DNA of 64,000 nt from an uncultured Clostridium sp. GTDB lineage: Bacteria > Bacillota > Clostridia > Clostridiales > Clostridiaceae. The notes below the pieces were generated by a model that saw only the letters and a program-made list of their open reading frames with translations, was not told the origin of the DNA and ran no database searches. A program made the position numbers and the translations under genes. Below, piece by piece: positions 8,835 through 18,645 of this stretch; positions within the stretch are counted from its first letter, which is position 1; each line of letters begins with the position of its first letter. The stretch covers positions 18,518 through 82,517 of the forward strand of contig NZ_CAMQZG010000011.1 in assembly GCF_947039605.1 (NCBI RefSeq), in the 5' to 3' direction.

Positions 8835-11111
8835 TTATACTGATTTAGCTTTATCTGTCTTATCTCCAGCTACACTTTTAGGCGTTACAACTACACTTAA
8901 ATTTGATTTAGGTGCTTGGTCTGCCTTCTTTGGTGGTGTTTTTAAATTCGTAGTAGCTATCTGCTCCACTTTAGGAGCCTCTTGTGCTCTTGCTACTGGT
9001 CCATATATTGTCACATTTATATATTGTCCTTTTGGAACATTGCTTCCATCTCTCCAACTTTGTATATATACATTTCCTACTTCTGGAGCACTTGGTGCCG
9101 CACTTCCAGTTGCAACAGTTACTTTTAATCCTTGCCCTTCAAGATTTGCTTTAACGGCACTTCCTTGTTGACCTATAAGATTTCCAACCGCAACTGTAGT
9201 TGAATCTGGTTCTACCGGCTTCTCTGGTTCTACCGGCTTCTCTGGATCTACCGGCTTCTCTGGATCCGGTTTACTTGGATCTACTGGTTCTTCCTTTGTA
9301 TTTGCATAGTATGTGATTGTTACCCCAGTGCCTTCTTCAACTTTATAGCCTGTAGGATTCTGCTCATATACTACTCCATTTTTCTCAGTCTCTGGTGCTT
9401 CTAAGCCTTCTTTTACAGTTACTTTTAAGCCTGCGCCTTCAAGTGCCGCTGTAGCATCTTTAACTGATTTCCCTTCAACATTTGGAATCTGAACCATTTT
9501 AACTTCTGCACCTTTGCTTACAGTAATATTTACAGTGGTTCCTTCAGATATAGTTATACCATGTCCTGGATTTGTTCCTATTACTTGGCCTTTAGTTATA
9601 TCATCACTATAGTTTTCACTCACTGTTCCTATTTGTAAGCCTAAAGATTCAAGAGTTTCTTTTGCTGAGGCAAGAGTCATTCCTGCTACATTGGGAATTG
9701 ATATTTGCTTTGCACCTTGGCTAACAAATATTTTGACAACACTACCTTCTTTAACAGTTTGATTAGCTACTGGTTGTGTTTTGAAAACTGTTCCAGCTTC
9801 ATATTTTGAATTACTTTCCATTATTTCTTCATATGATAACCCAAGCTTTGTTAATTCTTGAACTGCCTGTGTTGCTGATATATTTTCTAAATTAGGTAGA
9901 GTAACATCTTTTACAACTTCTGCTGTTTGATTATTACTTTCACCTAAAAGTTTCGGTATTACTTTACTTCCTATAAAGAATCCTCCCCCCAAAACAACAA
10001 CTATAATGGCTACCCAAAGAACCATTTTTGAATTATTTTTTTTATTAGGTGTACTTGATGTTACATGTCTCTCATCATACTTTCTCTGTTTATAATCATA
10101 ATCTTCTTCCTCATCATCATAGTCATAATCCTCATCTTCATATATATCAGAATTATTCATTGAAATAGGGTCCATTGTTCCTGTTTCAAAGTCAGTATTC
10201 TTATTCATTAATGTAGTTTTTCCAAGATCAACTGATGGTAATATTCTTGTATACTCATCCTCACCTGTTAAACCTCCACTAATTTTTACATTACGATTAT
10301 TTTTAATTTTATCAAGATCAGCTGTAACCTCTTTAGATGTTTGATATCTATTCGCTGGATCTTTTTCTAAACACTTAAGTATTAAATTATTAAGCCCCTC
10401 TGGAATTTCTGGATTTATTTCCTTTGGTGATATAACTTTTTCTTGTATGTGTTTTAATGCTACAGTAACTGGTGTATCCCCATCAAATGGTACCTTTCCA
10501 GTAAGCATTTCATACATAACAACCCCAAGAGAATATATATCTGTTTTATAATCCATATATCCACCTTTTGCTTGTTCTGGTGAAAAATAATGTGCTGATC
10601 CTATGATTGTATTTGTATGTGCCATTGTTGATGAATCCATTGACTTGGCAATTCCAAAGTCAGCTACTTTAACAGTTCCATCTGCTGTTACTAATATATT
10701 ATGAGGTTTTATATCCCTATGAACTATATTGTTTTTATGAGCACATTCCAGTGCTGTACTTACCTTTATAGCTACTCTTATTGCAACATCTACTGGAAGT
10801 CTATCTTTTTCAACAATAATATCTTTTAAAGTCTTTCCCTCAACATACTCCATTACAATATAATTTATCCCATCCTGTCTACCAACATCTAGTACACTAA
10901 CTATGTTAGGGTTAGAAAGATTAGCTGCTGCCATTGCTTCAGCCTTAAACTTTTTTATAATAGCATCATTTTCTTTAAAGTTTTCTTTCAGTATTTTAAG
11001 TGCCACAGGTCTATTAAGTTTTTGGTCCATTGCCTTATAGACAACAGCCATACCACCTTCACCTACTTTTCCAAGTAGTTTGTATCTTTCTCCTAATATT
11101 CTCTCTTCCAT
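8835..11111 (-). CDS. prkC: PASTA-domain Ser/Thr protein kinase PrkC
   Basis: This membrane kinase senses muropeptides or cell-wall precursors and phosphorylates many proteins. I start it at MEERILGERYKLL: GGAGGAG lies 9 bases before this ATG, which directly follows the stp stop (TAGT-ATG). The track adds eight residues. The kinase domain covers about 5-270, with GEGGMAVVYKA, invariant Lys in ALKIL, HRDIKPHN and DFG. A Tyr/Asp/Glu-rich acidic stretch precedes one membrane helix near 370. Outside are three adjacent PASTA repeats, a Pro-rich spacer of EKPVEP hexapeptides, a fourth PASTA-like repeat and a Lys/Pro tail. Confidence 0.95.
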   Translation of the reverse strand: MEERILGERYKLLGKVGEGGMAVVYKAMDQKLNRPVALKILKENFKENDAIIKKFKAEAMAAANLSNPNIVSVLDVGRQDGINYIVMEYVEGKTLKDIIVEKDRLPVDVAIRVAIKVSTALECAHKNNIVHRDIKPHNILVTADGTVKVADFGIAKSMDSSTMAHTNTIIGSAHYFSPEQAKGGYMDYKTDIYSLGVVMYEMLTGKVPFDGDTPVTVALKHIQEKVISPKEINPEIPEGLNNLILKCLEKDPANRYQTSKEVTADLDKIKNNRNVKISGGLTGEDEYTRILPSVDLGKTTLMNKNTDFETGTMDPISMNNSDIYEDEDYDYDDEEEDYDYKQRKYDERHVTSSTPNKKNNSKMVLWVAIIVVVLGGGFFIGSKVIPKLLGESNNQTAEVVKDVTLPNLENISATQAVQELTKLGLSYEEIMESNSKYEAGTVFKTQPVANQTVKEGSVVKIFVSQGAKQISIPNVAGMTLASAKETLESLGLQIGTVSENYSDDITKGQVIGTNPGHGITISEGTTVNITVSKGAEVKMVQIPNVEGKSVKDATAALEGAGLKVTVKEGLEAPETEKNGVVYEQNPTGYKVEEGTGVTITYYANTKEEPVDPSKPDPEKPVDPEKPVEPEKPVEPDSTTVAVGNLIGQQGSAVKANLEGQGLKVTVATGSAAPSAPEVGNVYIQSWRDGSNVPKGQYINVTIYGPVARAQEAPKVEQIATTNLKTPPKKADQAPKSNLSVVVTPKSVAGDKTDKAKSV
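9208..9261 (-). repeat. 18-bp tandem repeat inside prkC
   Basis: Three head-to-tail copies of an 18-bp unit (GGTTCTACCGGCTTCTCT on the plus strand; the third copy differs at one base) encode the hexapeptide EKPVEP/EKPVDP. A degenerate partial copy follows. They form the linker between PASTA repeats 3 and 4. The GC-rich CCGG units stand out from the AT-rich surroundings. Confidence 0.85.
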
Positions 11112-11112
11112 A

Positions 11113-11832
11113 CTACTTCTCTCCTCCAAAAACAAGAACTGTTATATTATCTTTCCCCCCAGCATCTTTAGCCATATCAACAAGCCTTTTGCTAGATTCT
11201 TTTAAATCATTAGACCATCTAATTTCATTAAAAATTTCCTCTTCACTAACTTCATTGCTTAATCCATCTGTACATAGTACAAAATAATCATAAATATTTC
11301 TTGGGACTGTAAACTGATCTACTTCAACTCTTATGTTTGTCCCCACCGCTCTTGTTATTATATTTTTTCTTGGATGATTTCTTGCTTCCTCAACACTTAT
11401 ACTTCCAGTATCTAACAACTCTTGTACAAGGGAGTGATCTTTAGTTATTTTGTCTATAGCATCTCTCTCTATTCCGTAGCAAACACTATCCCCTACATTC
11501 ACAACTCTTATAACCTTCTCTGTTGCAAATGCTGCTGCTATAGTTGTTCCCATTCCAGATAGATTATTAGCTTCTAATGAGTGTTTATATATTTTGTAGT
11601 TTACTTCTGCCACTGCTTCTATAAGAATTTCATTATCATTAATTTTTTTATAATTATCCTTAATAAAGCTTATCATACCATCTACTGCCATTTTACTTGC
11701 TACTTCACCCGCATTATGTCCACCCATTCCATCAGCGACCACATATAACTTGTAACCTTCTCCGAGATAATAATTTGCATAATCTTCATTGATTTCTCTA
11801 ACGTTTCCTATATCAGTTACAAATCCTACCAT
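11113..11832 (-). CDS. stp: PP2C-family Ser/Thr protein phosphatase (PrpC/Stp)
   Basis: This phosphatase removes phosphate from proteins modified by PrkC. The 239-residue single-domain enzyme has the metal-binding motifs VADGMGGHNAGEVAS, NVGDSVCYG, CTDGLSNEV and the final GGKDNITVLV. The next gene, prkC, begins right after its stop, so the pair is translationally coupled. It follows rlmN by about 19 bases in the same unit. Confidence 0.96.
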   Translation of the reverse strand: MVGFVTDIGNVREINEDYANYYLGEGYKLYVVADGMGGHNAGEVASKMAVDGMISFIKDNYKKINDNEILIEAVAEVNYKIYKHSLEANNLSGMGTTIAAAFATEKVIRVVNVGDSVCYGIERDAIDKITKDHSLVQELLDTGSISVEEARNHPRKNIITRAVGTNIRVEVDQFTVPRNIYDYFVLCTDGLSNEVSEEEIFNEIRWSNDLKESSKRLVDMAKDAGGKDNITVLVFGGEK

Positions 11833-11851
11833 AAATAAACCATTCTCCTTT

Positions 11852-12889
11852 TTAGGCCTCTTTATTTTTCTCTAAATGACTTCTTCTTAATTGGCCACAT
11901 GCAGCATCTATATCTGCACCTTTTTCTTGTCTTACAGTTGCTTCAACACCATATGAATTTAAGACTTCTCTAAATAATTCAATATCCTCTTTAGAAGGTT
12001 TCTTAAAATCATTTTCTTTTATTTCATTAACTGGTATAAGATTAACATGACAAAGCATTCCACTTAGAAGATTCCCTAATGCATTCGCTGTATCTATATT
12101 ATCATTTATACCTTTTAAAAGAGCGTATTCAAATGTAACTCTTCTATTCGTTTTGTCTATATAATAGTTACATGCATCCATTATTTCTTTTATTGAATAT
12201 TTCTTTGCAATTGGCATTATCTGTTTTCTACTTTCATCCGTCACTGAATGTAATGAAATAGCTAATGTCACTTGCATTTCTTTATCTGCCATATCATATA
12301 TCTTAGGAACTATTCCACAAGTTGATAATGTTATATGTCTTTGGCCTATATTTAATCCATAATCTGCATTTACAAGTTCTAAGAATTTCATAACTTCATC
12401 ATAGTTATCAAGCGGCTCTCCACTTCCCATTAATACTATATTAGATATTCTTTCTCCTAAAAGCTTTGTTGCAACTATTACTTCTGCTAATATTTCACCT
12501 GATGTAAGATTTCTAATTCTACCATTAAGTCCAGATGCACAGAATGTACATCCCATTCTACATCCAACTTGTGTTGTAACACAAATTGTATTACCATGTT
12601 TATGCTTCATCACAACACACTCTATTATATTACCATCTTTTAGTGTTAATAGAAACTTTCTTGTTCCATCTATCATTGATTTGAAGTTACCAATAATAGT
12701 AGGATACTCAAGGTAGAAGCTTTCTTTAAGCTTCTCCTTTGTACTCTCTGGCAAGTTTTTCATATCATCAAAACTTTCCTTTTCTTTATATATCCAATCA
12801 AAGACCTGCTTTGCTCTAAATTTGCTTTCTTTATTCTCAACCATCCAAGCTTGAAGTTCTTTGAGATTCATACATAATATATCTTTCAT
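11852..12889 (-). CDS. rlmN: 23S rRNA (A2503-C2)/tRNA (A37-C2) methyltransferase
   Basis: RlmN is a radical-SAM enzyme that methylates C2 of A2503 in 23S rRNA and A37 of some tRNAs. The 345-residue protein has the CRMGCTFC cluster motif (CxxxCxxC), [10 protein letters not shown], and the C-terminal CGQLR Cys used in the methyl-transfer cycle. The first ATG is preferred because GGAGG lies 8-9 bases before it. Length and motifs are normal for RlmN; the A2503-C8 enzyme Cfr is less likely given the housekeeping context. Confidence 0.95.
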   Translation of the reverse strand: MKDILCMNLKELQAWMVENKESKFRAKQVFDWIYKEKESFDDMKNLPESTKEKLKESFYLEYPTIIGNFKSMIDGTRKFLLTLKDGNIIECVVMKHKHGNTICVTTQVGCRMGCTFCASGLNGRIRNLTSGEILAEVIVATKLLGERISNIVLMGSGEPLDNYDEVMKFLELVNADYGLNIGQRHITLSTCGIVPKIYDMADKEMQVTLAISLHSVTDESRKQIMPIAKKYSIKEIMDACNYYIDKTNRRVTFEYALLKGINDNIDTANALGNLLSGMLCHVNLIPVNEIKENDFKKPSKEDIELFREVLNSYGVEATVRQEKGADIDAACGQLRRSHLEKNKEA

Positions 12890-12904
12890 TTTATCTGCCC
12901 TCCA

Positions 12905-14224
12905 TTAGTTTTTCTTTAGTTTTACCATGAAGAAACCATCCATATATTCATTTGGTAATATAGTTATACTTCCATCACCACTATATATGATATTATCGTT
13001 TTGTCCTATAAATGCCTTTTCTACGCTAGCATCTTGATTTCTACCTAAGAATCTTTCTATTATATCTTCATTTTCTCTTTTGTTAAGAGTACATGTTGAA
13101 TAAACAAGCTCTCCACCTTTTTTAAGGTATATCCAAGCATTATTTAATATTTGTGTTTGTATCTTAGCTATATTTTGAAGCTCTCTTCCATTTTTAGTCC
13201 ATTTTATTTCTGGTTTCTTTCTTATTATTCCAAGTCCTGAACATGGAACATCTAGAAGTATTTTATCTGCAAATTCAACATATTTTCCTTCTAATTTAGC
13301 TGCATCCATAATTCCTGTTTCTATATTTGTAATTCCAAGTCTTTTTTCATTTTCTCTTATAAGGTTTAATTTATGCTCATATATATCAAATGCATAAACT
13401 TTTCCTGTATTCATAAGTAATTCACTAAGGTGAGTTGCTTTACCTCCTGGTGCACTACAAAGGTCCATTACTATATCCCCTTCTTTAGGGTTTAAAACTG
13501 GAGCTACAAGCATTGCACTCTCATCCTGAACACTGATTAAACCTTGCTCATGAATTTCATTTTTTTCAAGTGAGCTTCCTTTTTTAATTATAATTGCTTC
13601 AGGACACATAAATCCTTCTTCAACATCATAACCATCATTTTCTAGTCTTTCTAATATATCATCATAGTCTGCTTTAAGACTATTAACTCTAACTGTCACT
13701 GCTGCTCTTGTGTTAAGACCTGCTAATATCTTTTTAGTTATTTCTTCACCATACTGAGATATTAATAAATCTATCATCCATTTTTCAAATGAATATTCAT
13801 AAGCAAGTTTTTCACTACCTGATAATCTACCCTCAAACTTTTTATCCATATTTCTTAGGTAATTTCTTAATACTCCATTTACAAATGGACTTAAACTCTT
13901 TGCTCTAGTTTTTGATAAATTTACAGCTTCATTTACTACTGCATAGTCTGGAACTCTATCTAAGTATCTCATTTGATATATTGCACTTCTTAATATGTTC
14001 AATACATTTTTATCTATATCATCTATTTTTTTAACAAAATTTTCTAATATAATATCTATTGTTTTTTTATACTTTATAGTACCGTATACAACTTCTGTTA
14101 TAAGACCTTTATCTTTTGAGTCTGAGTCTAAGTTATTTAATCTTTTGTTTAATTCAATATTTGAATAAGCTCCTCTATAAAAAACTTCATCTAATATTTC
14201 TACTATTATTTTTCTAACATTCAT
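12905..14224 (-). CDS. rsmB: 16S rRNA (cytosine-967-C5)-methyltransferase
   Basis: RsmB methylates C967 of 16S rRNA. I start at MNVRKIIVEILDEV: AGAGG precedes this ATG, while the upstream ATG of the ORF track has no RBS of its own and covers this one. The N-terminal NusB-like RNA-binding domain spans about 1-130. The methyltransferase domain has DLCSAPGGKATHLSE, the DVPCSGLG motif with one catalytic Cys and YSTCTLNKRENE with the other. It sits between the YugP-like protease and rlmN in the def-to-stp run. Confidence 0.95.
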   Translation of the reverse strand: MNVRKIIVEILDEVFYRGAYSNIELNKRLNNLDSDSKDKGLITEVVYGTIKYKKTIDIILENFVKKIDDIDKNVLNILRSAIYQMRYLDRVPDYAVVNEAVNLSKTRAKSLSPFVNGVLRNYLRNMDKKFEGRLSGSEKLAYEYSFEKWMIDLLISQYGEEITKKILAGLNTRAAVTVRVNSLKADYDDILERLENDGYDVEEGFMCPEAIIIKKGSSLEKNEIHEQGLISVQDESAMLVAPVLNPKEGDIVMDLCSAPGGKATHLSELLMNTGKVYAFDIYEHKLNLIRENEKRLGITNIETGIMDAAKLEGKYVEFADKILLDVPCSGLGIIRKKPEIKWTKNGRELQNIAKIQTQILNNAWIYLKKGGELVYSTCTLNKRENEDIIERFLGRNQDASVEKAFIGQNDNIIYSGDGSITILPNEYMDGFFMVKLKKN

Positions 14225-14259
14225 ATATTTACCTCTATTCATTTATTCTATTATTTTAT

Positions 14260-14949
14260 TTAATCTGAATTTCTATTGCTTATAGCAATTAATCTTATTA
14301 ATTGTGAAATAGCCATAAGTGTTGCTGCTACATATGTAAGTGCTGCTGCTGATAACACACTTTTAGCTCCTGCAACTTCATCTGTTGCTAATATTCCCAT
14401 ACTCTCTAAATCTTTTATTGCTCTATTAGATGCATTAAATTCAACTGGTAATGTTACTATTTGAAATAATACCACAATAGAAAATAAAATTATACCAATT
14501 GTCACAAGACTCGGCATGCTAAAGAAAATTCCTATAAAGAAAAGTATCCATGATGCACTATTTGAAATATTCACTACTGGAAATAATGAATGTCTAAATT
14601 TAAGTGCTGCGTAACTTTCAAAATCTTGCTGAACATGCCCAACTTCATGAGCTGCAACTCCAAGCGCTGAAAGTGAGTTTCCATAATAAACTTCTTTTGA
14701 TAACCTTACAACTTTTTTCACAGGATCATAATGGTCACTAAGTTTCCCATTTACAACTTCTATTTGCACATCATAAATACCTTTTTTCTTTAAAATCATA
14801 CTGGCAACTTGTGCTCCTGTATATCCTATTCTATTTGGTACTTTGCTATATTTATTAAAAGTTCCATTTACTTTCATTTGTGCCCACATTGATAAAATTA
14901 TCGCTGGAATCAATATAAGATATGTAGGGTCAAAAAACGGGTATAGCAT
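14260..14949 (-). CDS. Membrane-bound zinc metallopeptidase, YugP family
   Basis: This 229-residue protein has a membrane segment at the N-terminus (about 8-25), the zinc-protease motif AAHEVGHVQQ, then two to three further membrane segments (about 125-175 and 200-222). That layout matches YugP-type neutral zinc metallopeptidases, whose substrates are poorly known. It is embedded between fmt and rsmB, a common clostridial position, and probably shares their transcript. Protease activity is inferred from HEVGH alone. Confidence 0.88.
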   Translation of the reverse strand: MLYPFFDPTYLILIPAIILSMWAQMKVNGTFNKYSKVPNRIGYTGAQVASMILKKKGIYDVQIEVVNGKLSDHYDPVKKVVRLSKEVYYGNSLSALGVAAHEVGHVQQDFESYAALKFRHSLFPVVNISNSASWILFFIGIFFSMPSLVTIGIILFSIVVLFQIVTLPVEFNASNRAIKDLESMGILATDEVAGAKSVLSAAALTYVAATLMAISQLIRLIAISNRNSD

Positions 14950-14972
14950 ATTATCACCTCATAATTTTTTTA

Positions 14973-15902
14973 TTAACTTAATTTAGTACCTACTTCAATA
15001 GTATTTCCATTTAAGAAATCTTGAACCATAAGTGGCTTAGCATTTGGCATTTGTAATTTTTTTATTACTAACAAACCATCTTTAGTTGCTACTTTAATTC
15101 CATTCTTAGTTGCTTCTACTATTGTACCTGGTTCTTTATCTGATTTTTCATCTTCAAAATCACTTGCATGTACTTTAATGATTTTATCACCTAAGTTCAT
15201 TGTAGCTATTGGCCACGGACTTAGTCCTCTAATGTGATTATGTATAACCTGTGCTGGTTTATCCCAATCAATCTTAGCCATTTCTTTATTAAGCATTGAT
15301 GCATAAGTACTTTCTTCATCATTTTGCTTTATTGGTGTTATTTCATTTTCAACCATTTTATTTATAGTTTCAACTAAAAGTTTTGCACCACTTTCTTTTA
15401 ATTCATCATATAACTCTCCTGCTGTCATAAATCTTGTTATTTCAACTTCGTTAGTTAAAAGCATATCTCCTGTATCAAGACCTACATCCATAAGCATAGT
15501 TGTGTTTCCTGCCATTTTCTCTCCATTTATTACACTCCATTGTATTGGTGCTGCACCTCTATACTTTGGAAGTAATGACCCATGAAGATTAATACAAGCA
15601 TACTTTGGTATATCTAAAACTTCTTTTGGAAGTATTTGACCAAATGCTACCACTATTATAAAGTCTGGTTTTAATGCTTTTAAGACTTCTACTGCTTCTG
15701 GTTCTTTTCTTAAACTGTTTGGCTGAAAAACTTCTATGTTATGCTCTAAAGCAAGTTCCTTTATAGGTGTCATAGATAATTTTTTACCTCTTCCTTTTGG
15801 TCTATCAGGTTGTGTATACACAGCCTTTACTCCAAACTCATCTATAAGTGCTTTTAATGATGGTACCGCAAAATCTGGTGTACCCATAAATACTATATTC
15901 AT
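14973..15902 (-). CDS. fmt: Methionyl-tRNA formyltransferase
   Basis: Fmt formylates initiator Met-tRNA using 10-formyl-tetrahydrofolate. The 309-residue protein has the N-terminal MNIVFMGTPDFAVPSLKAL, the catalytic-loop motif HGSLLPKYRGAAPIQW and DTGDML, followed by the C-terminal OB-type tRNA-binding domain (about 205-305). It follows def by 12 bases, so addition and removal of the formyl group are encoded side by side. Confidence 0.97.
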   Translation of the reverse strand: MNIVFMGTPDFAVPSLKALIDEFGVKAVYTQPDRPKGRGKKLSMTPIKELALEHNIEVFQPNSLRKEPEAVEVLKALKPDFIIVVAFGQILPKEVLDIPKYACINLHGSLLPKYRGAAPIQWSVINGEKMAGNTTMLMDVGLDTGDMLLTNEVEITRFMTAGELYDELKESGAKLLVETINKMVENEITPIKQNDEESTYASMLNKEMAKIDWDKPAQVIHNHIRGLSPWPIATMNLGDKIIKVHASDFEDEKSDKEPGTIVEATKNGIKVATKDGLLVIKKLQMPNAKPLMVQDFLNGNTIEVGTKLS

Positions 15903-15914
15903 TAATTTATCCTC

Positions 15915-16358
15915 CTATTTTACATGGTCTGTAAATAATATCCCATTCAAATGGTCATTTTCATGTTGTATAGCCCTAGCAAGTAATTCACTTGCTTCTA
16001 ATACAAATTCCTTACCATTTTCATCAAGTGCTTTTACTATTATATCATTAAATCTTTCAACTTCGCCTTGTTCACCAGGTAAACTTAGACACCCTTCTGG
16101 ACCAAGTTGACACCCTTTATTTTCTATAATTTCTGGATTAACAAAAATTCTGTGCCCTGATCCATCTTGCGCATCTACAATAAATATTCTTTTAAGTATT
16201 CCTACTTGTGGTGCTGCAAGTCCAACTCCATTTGCTTCGCGCATTGTTTCTACCATATCCTGTATTAAAAGTGCTGTTCTTGGTGTTATTTCTTTAACAA
16301 CCTTACTTATTTTTCTTAAAATTGGATCTTCATCCACTCTTATTGTTCTTAATGCCAT
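15915..16358 (-). CDS. def: Peptide deformylase
   Basis: Def removes the formyl group from nascent proteins. All three family motifs are present in this 147-residue enzyme: GVGLAAPQ, EGCLSLPG with the metal-binding Cys, and QHENDHLNG, the HExxH-type metal site. The short form without a long C-terminal extension is the usual clostridial type. It lies 11 bases after priA and 12 bases before fmt in one run. Confidence 0.97.
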   Translation of the reverse strand: MALRTIRVDEDPILRKISKVVKEITPRTALLIQDMVETMREANGVGLAAPQVGILKRIFIVDAQDGSGHRIFVNPEIIENKGCQLGPEGCLSLPGEQGEVERFNDIIVKALDENGKEFVLEASELLARAIQHENDHLNGILFTDHVK

Positions 16359-16369
16359 ATTCTGACCTC

Positions 16370-18595
16370 CTACATTAAATTATTTGGATTTATATCCATT
16401 GTAACTCTAATTTTATTATATACACCTTGAGTTAACTTATAAACACCATTTTTTATAAGCATTGCATTATAATCATTTATATTACCTTTTATTAAAATTT
16501 GCCACCTATGAGTATCATTTATTTTTGCTACTATAGATTGTGTGGCTTCAAATACAGTTGTATCTGTTTCATCTTTTAATATATTATATACTTCAGCTCT
16601 TAATTTTTTTGAGAAAGTTATTAATTCGCTTTCAAATTTACTACCTAAATTTATAATCATAAGTTTAGAGAATGGAGGATAATCCATTGCTTTTCTAATC
16701 ATTATTTCTTCCTTGAAAAATGATTCATAATCAGCTATTTTTGCATATTTTAAAGAATAGTGGTCTGGTGTATAAGTTTGTATTATAACCTCCCCTTCTT
16801 TATCTGCTCTCCCTGCTCTTCCACTAACCTGCGTTAAAAGTTGAAAACTTCTTTCTCCCGCTCTATAATCGGGGAAATTAATTCCCATATCGGCTGCAAG
16901 CACTCCAACTAATGTTACATTTTCAAAATCCAGCCCTTTTGCTATCATTTGTGTCCCCACTAATATATCAGCTTCTTGATTTTTAAATTTATTATATAAA
17001 ATCTCATGAGAACCTTTTTTTCTTGTTGTATCATTATCCATTCTAATTACTCTAGCTTCCTTAAAATAATGCCTTACTGCCTGTTCAACCTTTTCTGTTC
17101 CTGTACCAAAATGTTTTAAATATGTACTTGAACATTTTGGACAAGTTTTACTTATTTTTTTAGTTCGTCCACAGTAATGACAAATCATAAATCCATTTTT
17201 ATGATACGTCATAGATATGTCACAACAATCACAAGTATATACAAATCCACAACTTCTACAAGACACAAAACTAGAATAACCTCTTCTATTTAAGAATAAA
17301 ATTATCTGTTCTTTTCTTTCAAGTTTTTCTTTTATCTTATGATAAAGTGCCCTACTAAACATTGTCTTATTTCCACTACGAAGTTCTTCTCTCATATCTG
17401 TAATTTCTACAGTTGGAAGAGGTTTTCCACCAATTCTTTCTCTAAGTTCTACAAGTTCATATTCTTTTTTTATAGTTTTATAATAACTATCAAGGCTTGG
17501 TGTTGCAGTACCAAGTACTACCATACATCCATTTAATCCCCTCATAAAATTACAAACTTCTACCGTTGAGTATCTTGGTGCTACTTCAGATTTATAAGAA
17601 TTTTCATGTTCTTCATCTACTATTATAAGCCCTAAATCCTTAAATGGTAAAAATAATGCTGACCTTGCACCTATGACAAGTTTTGCTTCTCCAGTTTTCA
17701 CTCTATACCACTGATCATATCTTTCTCCATCAGATAATCTACTATGGAATATAGCTACATCTGGTCCAAATCTCCCCTTAAATCGTTCTATCATCTGAGG
17801 AGTAAGTGCTATTTCTGGCACTAACATTACTGATGTTTTATCTTCAAACAACATTGCACTTACAAGATTCATATAGACTTCCGTCTTACCACTACCTGTA
17901 ACACCTTTTAGAAGACAAGTTTTATTGCTTCTTAGTATTTTATAGTATGCAGCTTCTTGAGCTTCTGTAAGTCTTTTTGCTGGATATTTTTCAAATTCTC
18001 TTCTATCGCTTCTATCTACTTTTTCAAATTCTATTGCAATAGCTTCTTTTTCAATTAATTTATTCAAACTACTCAGACTTATATTAAACTTATTAACTAA
18101 CTCTGTTTTACTATAAATCCCACTATTATCTTTTACAACATTTAGTGCATCTATCTGTTTTCTAACTTTTGATTTTTCTTTTTTCAACTCTACTTCATCA
18201 AAAATATATTTACTGAAAATTACGACTTTTTTAAATTTCTCTTTGTTCCCACTTAATATTTTAGGCGGAATCATTATTCTAAGTGCATCTATGTATTTAC
18301 ATAGATATTTTCTTCGTAAAAATTCTACTAAAAGCAAATGTTCTCTATCAAGCAGTGGTTCTTTATCACAGATTGATACAACATATTTGTACTTTATATT
18401 ATCATTTTTTTCTTCCTCATATATATTAAATACAAAACCTTCTATAGTTTTATTTCCAAATCCAAAAGGTATTCTAACCCTATGGCCTTGCTTTAAACTG
18501 TCTCTAAGCTCGTCTTTGACCTTATAACTAAAAGGTTTATCTATAGTTACAGCATCACTATTCACAATTATATCTGCATACAAATCCATATTCAT
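16370..18595 (-). CDS. priA: Primosomal protein N' (replication restart helicase PriA)
   Basis: PriA recognises repaired forks and reloads the replicative helicase. The 741-residue product has the N-terminal DNA-binding domain, Walker A GVTGSGKTEVY, a DEEH box, and an inserted zinc region with four Cys pairs (CRSCGF, CDCC, CHYC, CPKC). The C-terminal helicase half includes the GTQMIAKGLDFENVTLVGV and QVSGRAGR motifs. It is separated from coaBC upstream by a terminator and starts the priA-def-fmt run. Confidence 0.97.
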   Translation of the reverse strand: MNMDLYADIIVNSDAVTIDKPFSYKVKDELRDSLKQGHRVRIPFGFGNKTIEGFVFNIYEEEKNDNIKYKYVVSICDKEPLLDREHLLLVEFLRRKYLCKYIDALRIMIPPKILSGNKEKFKKVVIFSKYIFDEVELKKEKSKVRKQIDALNVVKDNSGIYSKTELVNKFNISLSSLNKLIEKEAIAIEFEKVDRSDRREFEKYPAKRLTEAQEAAYYKILRSNKTCLLKGVTGSGKTEVYMNLVSAMLFEDKTSVMLVPEIALTPQMIERFKGRFGPDVAIFHSRLSDGERYDQWYRVKTGEAKLVIGARSALFLPFKDLGLIIVDEEHENSYKSEVAPRYSTVEVCNFMRGLNGCMVVLGTATPSLDSYYKTIKKEYELVELRERIGGKPLPTVEITDMREELRSGNKTMFSRALYHKIKEKLERKEQIILFLNRRGYSSFVSCRSCGFVYTCDCCDISMTYHKNGFMICHYCGRTKKISKTCPKCSSTYLKHFGTGTEKVEQAVRHYFKEARVIRMDNDTTRKKGSHEILYNKFKNQEADILVGTQMIAKGLDFENVTLVGVLAADMGINFPDYRAGERSFQLLTQVSGRAGRADKEGEVIIQTYTPDHYSLKYAKIADYESFFKEEIMIRKAMDYPPFSKLMIINLGSKFESELITFSKKLRAEVYNILKDETDTTVFEATQSIVAKINDTHRWQILIKGNINDYNAMLIKNGVYKLTQGVYNKIRVTMDINPNNLM

Positions 18596-18617
18596 TCACC
18601 TTTTAAACTATTATATA

Positions 18618-18645
18618 GAAAAAGGCGCAAATTAGCGCCCTTTTA
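18618..18645 (-). terminator. Terminator overlapping the coaBC stop codon
   Basis: On the minus strand AAAAGGGCGC pairs with GCGCCTTTTT (10 bp, one G-T pair) around a TAATTT loop, followed by a T-run. The coaBC stop TAA lies in the loop. Confidence 0.75.

Noticed and set aside
9208-9261. CRISPR-like short repeat cluster
   Set aside because: The repeats are head to tail with no spacers and encode an in-frame hexapeptide of PrkC.
11030-11287. Plus-strand ORF of 85 residues opposite prkC/stp
   Set aside because: It lies fully antisense to two well-supported genes, has no RBS and its protein looks like random shadow sequence.
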